64,000 nucleotides of DNA, from positions 16,601-80,600 of the forward strand of contig NZ_JANIOA010000021.1 in the NCBI RefSeq assembly GCF_025175675.1, written 5' to 3'. The notes beneath the pieces are model-generated. The model searched no databases. It saw only the letters and a list, made by a program, of their open reading frames with translations, and was not told the origin of the DNA. Shown here piece by piece: positions 9,580 to 16,332 of this stretch. Position 1 is the first letter of the stretch. Each line of letters opens with the position of its first letter. This DNA is from Sedimenticola hydrogenitrophicus. Its GTDB lineage: Bacteria > Pseudomonadota > Gammaproteobacteria > Chromatiales > Chromatiaceae. A program made the position numbers and the translations under genes.

Positions 9580-9804
9580 ATGCATAACAGTGACCCCGAG
9601 GCGTTTGCCCAACGACTGAACAGCTGTCTCCATCAGGCCCGTATCTCGCAACTGGAGCTGGCCAACCGGACCGGCCTCAAGCCGAGTCAGATCAACCACT
9701 TCTGCTGCGGCAGACGGCTACCCAATCTCCGCAACTTCACCAAGATCTGCCGCTCCCTGCCGGGCGCCGATCCACGCTACCTGATGGGGCTGAAAGAGGG
9801 TTGA
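9580..9804 (+). CDS. Small Xre-type helix-turn-helix protein
   Basis: A 74-residue protein with one Cro/C1-like HTH (RISQLELANRTGLKPSQINHFCCGRRLPNLRNFTKICRSL) and almost nothing else. AGGAAG precedes the ATG. It lies 43 bp after the 27-codon ORF and thus on the likely riboswitch transcript, and 46 bp before nudC. It may be a DNA-binding regulator or an antitoxin-like orphan; no partner toxin gene is adjacent. Confidence 0.7.
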   Translation: MHNSDPEAFAQRLNSCLHQARISQLELANRTGLKPSQINHFCCGRRLPNLRNFTKICRSLPGADPRYLMGLKEG

Positions 9805-9850
9805 TCGCGATTTTGCATTCGCGCCCGATATTGGCCATGCTACATTCATC

Positions 9851-10771
9851 ATGAATCAACCCAACTACTACAGCAGCCAGGGCTTTGACCGACTGGATCG
9901 TTATCGGGATGATCCCGAGTGGCTGCAGGCGATGCTGAACGCGGAAAACAGCCGCCTGCTGCCGGTATGGCGCAATAAGCATCTGGTCAATCGCCAGCAG
10001 CGGCCGATCTCCTTTCCGGGCAACCGGGATGCCGGACTACTGGCCCTGGACGGGGAACTGGTGCTGCTAGGCAGCGATCCCGACGGCATCGTCTGGCTGG
10101 CCCTGGACATCTCCCACCTGGAGCAGCCGACAGAACACCTGCCCGCCCGGCCGGAGCAGCGTTTCGAGGATCTTCGGGTCGTCGGACCGCTGCTGGACCA
10201 TCGCAGCGGTGCCCTGCTGGCCCATGCCCGGGCGATGACCTACTGGCATCGGCAGCACCGCTTCTGCGGGGCCTGCGGCAACCCGACCAAGTCCACCCGC
10301 TCCGGACACATGCGGGTCTGCAGCAATCCGGCCTGCGGGCGGTCGCACCATCCGCGGACCGACCCGGCGGTGATCATGCTGGTGCACGACGGCGACTACT
10401 GCCTGCTGGGCCGACAACCGAGCTGGCCGCCGGGCATGCATTCCACCCTGGCCGGTTTTGTCGAGCCGGGCGAGAGCCTGGAGGACGCGGTGGCGCGGGA
10501 GGTGAGCGAGGAGGCCGGCATCCGCGTGACGGAAATCCGCTACCACTCCTCTCAGCCCTGGCCGTTCCCCTCCTCCATCATGCTCGGCTTCTACGCCCGG
10601 GCGGCCTCCACCGCTATCCAGGTGGACGGCCTGGAACTGGAGAGCGCCGGCTGGTTTCACCGGGACCAACTGCTGAACTCACCCGAGAACGAACAGTTCC
10701 ATCTCCCCAGACGGGACTCCATCTCCTGGCGCCTGATCGAGACCTGGATGCACGGGGAGCATTGTGACTGA
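9851..10771 (+). CDS. nudC: NAD(+)/NADH pyrophosphatase NudC (RNA de-NADding enzyme)
   Basis: A 306-residue Nudix hydrolase that cleaves NADH to NMNH and AMP and, in E. coli, removes NAD caps from RNA. The zinc ribbon is visible (FCGACGNPTKSTRSGHMRVCSNPACG), followed by HHPRTDPAVIMLV. The Nudix box is GFVEPGESLEDAVAREVSEEAGI, and the NADH-specific SQPWPFPSSIMLGF motif is present. It is longer than E. coli NudC (257) because of an N-terminal extension, as is common. It may be co-transcribed with the upstream HTH gene. Confidence 0.95.
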   Translation: MNQPNYYSSQGFDRLDRYRDDPEWLQAMLNAENSRLLPVWRNKHLVNRQQRPISFPGNRDAGLLALDGELVLLGSDPDGIVWLALDISHLEQPTEHLPARPEQRFEDLRVVGPLLDHRSGALLAHARAMTYWHRQHRFCGACGNPTKSTRSGHMRVCSNPACGRSHHPRTDPAVIMLVHDGDYCLLGRQPSWPPGMHSTLAGFVEPGESLEDAVAREVSEEAGIRVTEIRYHSSQPWPFPSSIMLGFYARAASTAIQVDGLELESAGWFHRDQLLNSPENEQFHLPRRDSISWRLIETWMHGEHCD

Positions 10772-10882
10772 GGGCCGCGAGGAGTGGTGCAGGAGGAGTG
10801 GTACAGGGATGTACCGATAACGGAGCCGAGGATGCAATGCACCGTTTACGAACCTAAGGATGGAATGAACGCGAATAAGGGG

Positions 10883-11105
10883 TGTAGGGTGGGTTAGGTG
10901 TGCCCTGCGCTGGGGGTGGCGGTCTGCATCGCTCCATGCGCGCACCGTAACCCACCGTTTTGGCCACCGCCGATGTGTTGGGTTACGCGGCGCCCGAGCC
11001 TTATCGTGGTCTGGATGCGCAGTGCCTGTGCGCCGCTAACCCAACCTACGGGACTCCCATGCGCGGTATCCGCGTGGGCACAAACTGCGTGCCCACCCTA
11101 CCCGC
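10883..11105. repeat. GTAGGGTGGGTTAG-type palindromic repeat cluster
   Basis: GTAGGGTGGGTTAG at 10883 is followed by internal CGTAACCCACCG, GGGTTACGCGGCGC and CTAACCCAACCTAC segments and ends with GCCCACCCTACCC. The segments can fold on each other as in REP/BIME clusters. A related, more compact palindrome is at 62954-63086. No gene is seen in 10772-11110. Confidence 0.65.
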
Positions 11106-11110
11106 CTTGA

Positions 11111-12625
11111 TCAGGGTTTAGCAGCCGTCTGTTTCGGCAGATAGGCGTTCAGCCCCTCCACCATCTGTTTGGCCGAGATGCCATGGGCGAACTTGGTGAT
11201 GAACTCGCCGTTGGGCGCCATCAGATAGACGCTGGCCGAGTGATCCATGATGTAGAGATCGGGATCGCCGCCCTCCTCGATCACCTTCTCGTACCTCACC
11301 TTGTAGGCCTTGGCCACCCGCTCGATCATCGCCTTGGTGCCGGTGAGTCCCATCAGCTCCTGATTGAAGTACTTGACGTAGTTCTTCATCACCTGGGCAT
11401 TGTCCCGCTCCGGGTCCACGGTGATGAAGTAGGGTTTGATCAGGGCGGCCCGCTCGCCGAGCATATCCAGCGCCAGCGACATCACCTGCAGCGAGGTGGG
11501 GCAGATATCGGGGCAGAAGGTGTAGCCGAAATAGAGCATCTGGTACTTGCCCAGCAGGTCCTTCTCGGTGACCAGCTTGCCGTTGTGGTCGATCAGCATG
11601 AACTTGCCGCCGATGCGGTTGGTTTCCGGTTCAAACTGCTCAGCCGTTGCCAGCGCGGCCGGCTCGCCGCTGTACTGGAGACAGCTCTTGATGGCGGCGG
11701 TGTTCTCCTCCATGAGCTGGAAATAGAGCTCCGGACCGGCGGCGAAGCCGCTGCCCAGGCTATCCAGGACACCGATATTGATATCGACCCCCTCGGTCAG
11801 CAGCGGCAGTTCCGGCATCGGCATGCCCCGTTCGGTCAGCAGACAGCTGTAATAACCCTCTTTCAGCCGGGCATGGCTCTGCAACAGGTTGATCGCCTCC
11901 AGCGGCTGTTCCGGCGACTGGGTCAGCACCCCGCGAATCTTCAGCGCATAGGCCTGCTCGAAATACTGCAAGGTATCAAAGTAGGCCATGCCCACCCCGC
12001 TCTTCAGCCCCCGGTAGCCATACTCCAGGCGCCGGTCCAGCTCGGCCACCCGCACCAGCAGCTTGGCGCGGTTCCTCCGGTAGAGATGGGCGCGGCCGTT
12101 GTCCGCGTCCATCAGGGCCCGGGCCAGCTCATCCACCAGGATCAGGGTATTGCGGCTGTCCATCCAGATAAACGGGTCGCGTTCGGTTGAATCCTCGCGC
12201 TTGCTCCAGCGGGAGGGCAGAATCTTCAGTTCCGGATTATCCAGCAGGGTGACCACCTGCCTGCCCGACTGTTGCGCCTGCGTCACCGGTCCGATCAGAA
12301 ACTTCTCCAGCTCAGGCCCCACCCAGACGACCAGGTCGGCCGCGGCCAGGCTGGCCTGCTGCGCCTCGCTCAGCCGGTAGCCGAACGGCAGCGCATCCCC
12401 CTCCAGCAGCAGCTCCGGTCCTTCGGTACCGACCATCAGGCCGGCCAGGATGGAGTGGATCGGCTTGATGCTGGTGACCACGCGGAAGGCCGTCTCCGCC
12501 AGCAGAGACTGGCTGCCCAGCAACAGCAGAAGCGCCAGCAATGGAACCGGCACTGAATGAAGAATCGAACGGGAAAAAGCTGCGCTGAATCTGTTCACGA
12601 ATACCTGCCCACCTGCGGTTGCCAC
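11111..12625 (-). CDS. Fusion of a ZnuA-like periplasmic binding domain and an SCO1/SenC copper chaperone domain
   Basis: A 504-residue exported protein. Residues about 45-320 match the zinc/manganese-binding TroA/ZnuA family (FRVVTSIKPIHSILAGLM, ADLVVWVGPELEKFL, GVLDSLGSGFAAGPELYFQLM). All three usual His ligands are Phe: LPFGY (F81), DPFIW (F152) and YFDTLQYF (F216). The C-terminal part is an SCO1 thioredoxin fold with FCPDICPTS (C371, C375) and the distal DHSASVYLM His, so its copper site is intact. The signal segment is FSRSILHSVPVPLLALLLLLG. A GTG at 12598 with better spacing is an alternative start to the GTG at 12625. It follows a small exported protein almost without gap. A role in copper delivery to cytochrome oxidase is inferred from the SCO domain. 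Confidence 0.85.
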   Translation of the reverse strand: MATAGGQVFVNRFSAAFSRSILHSVPVPLLALLLLLGSQSLLAETAFRVVTSIKPIHSILAGLMVGTEGPELLLEGDALPFGYRLSEAQQASLAAADLVVWVGPELEKFLIGPVTQAQQSGRQVVTLLDNPELKILPSRWSKREDSTERDPFIWMDSRNTLILVDELARALMDADNGRAHLYRRNRAKLLVRVAELDRRLEYGYRGLKSGVGMAYFDTLQYFEQAYALKIRGVLTQSPEQPLEAINLLQSHARLKEGYYSCLLTERGMPMPELPLLTEGVDINIGVLDSLGSGFAAGPELYFQLMEENTAAIKSCLQYSGEPAALATAEQFEPETNRIGGKFMLIDHNGKLVTEKDLLGKYQMLYFGYTFCPDICPTSLQVMSLALDMLGERAALIKPYFITVDPERDNAQVMKNYVKYFNQELMGLTGTKAMIERVAKAYKVRYEKVIEEGGDPDLYIMDHSASVYLMAPNGEFITKFAHGISAKQMVEGLNAYLPKQTAAKP

Positions 12626-12628
12626 GAT

Positions 12629-12976
12629 TTATTGCTCGGCAAACACGGCATCCAATACCAGGATTGCCGCGTCTACCTGTTTGCTGAAGGCCACTTCCGC
12701 GGGACAGCTCGCCTTGGTTTCAATGAATTTCAGAAAGGCGGTATTGGTCTCCTGGTCGAATGCCTCGCCATATTGCCGGCGCTTGGGAAGCGCCAGCACC
12801 AGGGCCTTTTTCATGCGCTGGGTTTCGCTCAGAAAACGGCAGTGGAGTGCCACGCCGTTCAGTTCGCCCAGTTGCTGTATGGCGTTGAACTGCTTGTCAT
12901 CCATGCCTTCCGCCTGCGCCAGGCCGTTGAACAATAACGCTGCTAGCAATGGCACAATCAACCGCATACCTATCAT
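12629..12976 (-). CDS. Small exported protein upstream of the ZnuA-SCO1 fusion
   Basis: A 115-residue protein with a signal peptide (MIGMRLIVPLLAALLFNGLAQAEG). The mature part is helical with two Cys (VALHCRFL, KASCPAEV) that could form a disulfide. The stop lies 3 bp from the first possible start of the fusion gene, so the two are surely one operon. The second ATG (MRLIV) is an equally good start. No family recognised; it may assist the fusion protein. Confidence 0.7.
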   Translation of the reverse strand: MIGMRLIVPLLAALLFNGLAQAEGMDDKQFNAIQQLGELNGVALHCRFLSETQRMKKALVLALPKRRQYGEAFDQETNTAFLKFIETKASCPAEVAFSKQVDAAILVLDAVFAEQ

Positions 12977-13071
12977 CTGTCTCTCTCACGCATTGATTTA
13001 AGGGAAATCGAAGCGCCGATTATAGAGACCCCTGACAACAGGGTAATTGCCCAATATCAATTGAAAACTGA

Positions 13072-13635
13072 TCAGCCCTCATCATCCCGGGGACCGGTGA
13101 AGAATTCCGGCCAGCGCTGCTTGACCTCCGGACCGTCGCTGACCAGGGCGATGCAGGTGTCGAGGATGCGCGGCCGGCTGCGCGTTGGTTGCCGACTGGC
13201 GCGCTCCTCCAGGGCCGAATGCATGGTCTGATAGGCGGTGGTGGCGAGCGGTCCCAGCAGTTCCATCAGATGGGTGCAGCTGGCCCGGCGCTCCACCCGG
13301 CTCCTCACCTCGCGCATCCAGCCGGGACCGATCTTCAGGCCGATCAGCCGGCGCATCGCCTCCGCCGTCTGCTTGCACACCGGATAAGGGGTGTCGTCGG
13401 AGACGGCAATCACATCATGAATGACAAAATCGAGATCCAGGGTCACCCGCAGATGCAGTCCATGCACCGGCGCACCGGGTTGCATGTAGCCGCGGTGACG
13501 GGTATCGAAGCCGAAGGTCTTGGTATCGGTCAGATGGGCTTCCAGATCCCACAGCCCATCCTTGCGCAGATAGCCCTCGCAGGTGATTTTGCGGGTATGG
13601 AGATGTTCACGTTCAACAGGTCGGGGTAACGGCAC
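13072..13635 (-). CDS. DUF2889-family protein
   Basis: A 187-residue soluble protein. The pattern REHLHTRKITCEGYLRKDGLWDLEAHLTDTKTF and the later VSDDTPYPVCKQTAEAMRRLIGLKIGPGWMREVR are diagnostic of DUF2889, a family of unknown function found in Beta- and Gammaproteobacteria. HLMELLGPLATTAYQTM near the C-terminus is also typical. It is separated from the copper genes by about 95 bp and is probably its own transcript. Confidence 0.85.
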   Translation of the reverse strand: MPLPRPVEREHLHTRKITCEGYLRKDGLWDLEAHLTDTKTFGFDTRHRGYMQPGAPVHGLHLRVTLDLDFVIHDVIAVSDDTPYPVCKQTAEAMRRLIGLKIGPGWMREVRSRVERRASCTHLMELLGPLATTAYQTMHSALEERASRQPTRSRPRILDTCIALVSDGPEVKQRWPEFFTGPRDDEG

Positions 13636-13814
13636 GGCGGTTCTGTCTCATCGGTCGAGGGGGACTGGGAAAGATAATATCAACTGCAACGAATATCAAA
13701 TCAGAAGCCGACTATCGAGCGAAACAGGCGGCTCCGGTGGCCGGATTCGGCTTGCCGGGGGCCTGTCACGATGCGGCTTGACGGCACCTCCACCGGCGCC
13801 TATCGTCGCCCAAT

Positions 13815-14798
13815 ATGTCTCGATATAAATCACTCGCATTGCTGCTGATCCTCTCCCTGCAGGGCCTCCCGGGGCACTCCGCCGGCCTGGTCGGAGAGCC
13901 GATCCGTCTCGCCAACGGTGTCGGCGACGGCGACCGTTTCATGGGCGTCGAGTTGCTGGGGAGCCTGTCGTTGAAGGGAGATCCGGCGCTCGCTGAACTC
14001 TCCGGTCTGGCCTGGGATGAGGACGAGCAGACACTGCTGGCGGTCTCGGACAGGGGATGGCTGCTGTGGCTGAAGCCTCACTTCAGCGAAGGGCATCTCA
14101 GCCAGGTGGAGTTGACGGCCAGCTACCCGCTACGCGACCGGCGGGAGGCCCCACTACGCAGCGGCTGGCGCGACGCCGAAGGCCTGACCCTGGAACAGAG
14201 CGCCAACGGGATCCAGGGAGACACCCGTCTGATAGTCTCGTTCGAACGCCGTCACCGGATCGAAAGCTACCGCCCCGACGGTCGCTGGCTGGCCACCCTG
14301 CCCCTGCCCGCAAGATTGCGGGAAACCGGTTACCGACCGAAAAGCAATCGCAGTCTGGAGGCGGTCACCCTGCACCCGCAACACGGCCTGGTCACCGGCC
14401 CGGAGTCCCCCCCCGATGGCCGCCCCCCTTATCTGGCCAATTATCTGATCAATGCCGCCGGACAGGTCTGGGAGTATGCGTTCAAGGAGCCGGATGGTGC
14501 CCTGGTGGCGCTGGAGGCGCTGCCGAATGGCGACCTGATCCTGCTGGAGCGGGCCTACACCTCGATCTTCTCTCCCTGGGTGATCAGTCTGACCCGCATC
14601 CGCGCCACCGACCTCGCTACCGGCTCAACCATGGACACAGAAACCATCGCCCGCTTCGACAGCGGCCAGGGCTGGCTGATGCAGAACATGGAGGGGCTGA
14701 CCCGCCACCGGGAGATGCGCTTCTTCATGGTCAGCGACGACGGGAGCCTGCCCTGGGCCCAGACTCAGCTGCTCTATTTCCGCATCGTCTCTGAGTGA
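13815..14798 (+). CDS. Exported esterase-like phytase-family protein (PF13449)
   Basis: A 327-residue protein with a signal peptide (SRYKSLALLLILSLQGLPGHSAG) and a beta-propeller-like domain. It shows LAELSGLAWDEDEQTLLAVSDRGWLLWL near the N-terminus, GWRDAEGLTLE and NRSLEAVTL in the middle, and a Trp/Asn-rich end (WLMQNMEGLTRHREMRFFMVSDD). These are typical of the esterase-like activity of phytase family. The 3' end overlaps the convergent tesA gene by 25 bp. Substrate unknown. Confidence 0.8.
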   Translation: MSRYKSLALLLILSLQGLPGHSAGLVGEPIRLANGVGDGDRFMGVELLGSLSLKGDPALAELSGLAWDEDEQTLLAVSDRGWLLWLKPHFSEGHLSQVELTASYPLRDRREAPLRSGWRDAEGLTLEQSANGIQGDTRLIVSFERRHRIESYRPDGRWLATLPLPARLRETGYRPKSNRSLEAVTLHPQHGLVTGPESPPDGRPPYLANYLINAAGQVWEYAFKEPDGALVALEALPNGDLILLERAYTSIFSPWVISLTRIRATDLATGSTMDTETIARFDSGQGWLMQNMEGLTRHREMRFFMVSDDGSLPWAQTQLLYFRIVSE

Positions 14799-15427
14799 GT
14801 CACCGCCAGGTCCCCTGCCGGCTCACCGTCCAGCATCGGCCGCAGCCGCTCCCAGACATGCTCCAGCATCAGCGGTTGGCCTTGCGCGTTGGGATGGATC
14901 CCGTCGCCCTGCATCCACTCCGGCCGATCCGCCACCCCCGCCAGAAAGAACGGCACCAGGGGCACACGGTGCTGTTCGGCCAGCTCCCGGTAGATTCCCA
15001 GGAACTTCTCGGTGAACGCCTTGCCGAAATTTGGAGGCAGCATCATCCCCAACAGCAGCGGGCGGCTATCGGCGTTCCGGGCAAGTGTTATCATCTGATC
15101 CAGGTGGTCGCGAGTCTGATGGTTGCCGAGCCCCCGCAGGCCGTCGTTGCCACCCAGTTCGATAATCAGGATCTCCGGCTGGAACTGTGCAAGCGCCCGG
15201 GGAAGCCGTGCCAGACCACCGGCCGTGGTGTCACCCGAGATACTGGCGTTGACCACCCGATGCGGGTAACCGGTCTCCTGCAGGCGGATCTGCAGCAAGG
15301 CCACCCAGCCGCGGCTACGCTCAATACCGTAGGCCGCGCTCAGACTGTCACCCAGAACAACAATCACCGGCTCGGCAGCCGATACATTGGACATAGCCAA
15401 AATCAACAACAGGAATAGTCTCTTCAT
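14774..15427 (-). CDS. tesA: Periplasmic acyl-CoA thioesterase I / lysophospholipase TesA
   Basis: An SGNH/GDSL hydrolase of about 217 residues with a signal peptide ([17 protein letters not shown]). Block I is VVLGDSLSAAYG (nucleophile Ser), block III is LGGNDGLRG, and the Asp/His pair is in DGIHPNAQGQ. TesA hydrolyses acyl-CoA, esters and lysophospholipids. The ATG at 15427 overlaps, within one CATG, the ATG of the divergent ybbA; a GTG two codons upstream is possible. The divergent tesA-ybbA-ybbP order is the same as in E. coli. Confidence 0.95.
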   Translation of the reverse strand: MKRLFLLLILAMSNVSAAEPVIVVLGDSLSAAYGIERSRGWVALLQIRLQETGYPHRVVNASISGDTTAGGLARLPRALAQFQPEILIIELGGNDGLRGLGNHQTRDHLDQMITLARNADSRPLLLGMMLPPNFGKAFTEKFLGIYRELAEQHRVPLVPFFLAGVADRPEWMQGDGIHPNAQGQPLMLEHVWERLRPMLDGEPAGDLAVTHSETMRK

Positions 15428-16124
15428 GGACACAGATCATACCCCAGACAGCATCCTGGTAAAGGCCACCGGCGTGGGTAAACGGGTAAACGGACCGGGT
15501 GGCAGCCTGACCATCCTGGACGATGTCTCGTTGCAACTCGCCAGCGGCGAGGTCACTGCCATCCTCGGTGCCTCCGGCTCGGGCAAGTCCACCCTGCTGG
15601 GACTGCTGGCGGGGCTGGACGAGGCGAGCAGCGGCCAGATCGAACTGTTCGGTACCCCGCTGAACGCGCTCGATGAGGACCAGCGCGCCGCCCTGCGTGC
15701 CGGCAAGGTCGGCTTTGTCTTCCAGTCCTTCCAACTATTGCCCGGCATGACGGCCTTGGAGAATGTGATGCTGCCGCTGGAGCTGGCGGGGGTCGCCCGC
15801 CCGGCGCAGGGGGCCGGCGAGGCGCTGCGCCAAGTCGGCCTGGCCGATCGACTGCACCACTATCCCGCCCAGCTCTCCGGCGGCGAGCAGCAGCGGGTCG
15901 CCATCGCCCGCGCCTTCGCCTCCGGCCCCAAGGTGCTGTTCGCCGATGAGCCCACCGGCAGTCTCGATCAGGCCACCGGCAGCCGCATCATCGACCTGCT
16001 GTTCCGGATGCGCGAGCAGACCGGGGCGGCACTGCTGCTGGTCACCCACGACGAGCGGCTGGCGGCGCGCTGCGATCACCGCCTGCAGATCGAGAACGGA
16101 CGTTTGGAGCAGGACACATGGTAA
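15426..16124 (+). CDS. ybbA: ABC transporter ATP-binding protein YbbA (LolD-like)
   Basis: ATPase of the YbbA-YbbP exporter, MacB/LolCDE type. It has Walker [12 protein letters not shown], signature [15 protein letters not shown], Walker [14 protein letters not shown] and the switch His in LLVTHDERL. The ATG at 15426 (MDTDHTPDS) fits the E. coli length; a TTG at 15387 is open upstream but unlikely. The last codons (...QDTW, then TAA) come from an inserted R2 element. Without it the gene would have ended in TGA overlapping the ybbP ATG. Confidence 0.95.
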   Translation: MDTDHTPDSILVKATGVGKRVNGPGGSLTILDDVSLQLASGEVTAILGASGSGKSTLLGLLAGLDEASSGQIELFGTPLNALDEDQRAALRAGKVGFVFQSFQLLPGMTALENVMLPLELAGVARPAQGAGEALRQVGLADRLHHYPAQLSGGEQQRVAIARAFASGPKVLFADEPTGSLDQATGSRIIDLLFRMREQTGAALLLVTHDERLAARCDHRLQIENGRLEQDTW

Positions 16125-16332
16125 CTACTCACGGGGTGATTGGCCTGCCTTGCCGGCCTCACACGATGGCTTGTATCCTCGAATCCGGCCCCTATTTCAG
16201 CGCCTGCCCAAACTCGCTTCGCTCAAACAAGGGCAGGCTTGAATCTGAAAAAGGGGCCGGATCCGAGGCGCCATCAAGATCGGCCAACAAGGCAGGCCAA
16301 TCCCTTACAGACCGAGCGAGATACGACACATG
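16113..16332 (+). repeat. R2 MITE-like element with internal palindrome, inserted between ybbA and ybbP, flanked by GACACATG
   Basis: The element is 16121-16324. The target duplication GACACATG is at 16113-16120 and 16325-16332. Its outer halves match the other R2 copies (GTAACTACTCACGGGGTGAT at the left; GATCGGCCAACAAGGCAGGC at the right). In its middle is a further palindrome: ATCCTCGAATCCGGCCCC (16175-16192) pairs with GGGGCCGGATCCGAGGCG (16253-16270), with an inner GCCTGCCC/GGGCAGGC stem. Confidence 0.9.

Noticed and set aside
11111..12625. The ZnuA-SCO1 joint as an assembly artefact of two genes
   Set aside because: The frame is continuous through both domains and the linker shows no stop or start; an undetected deletion cannot be excluded, but nothing in the sequence supports it.
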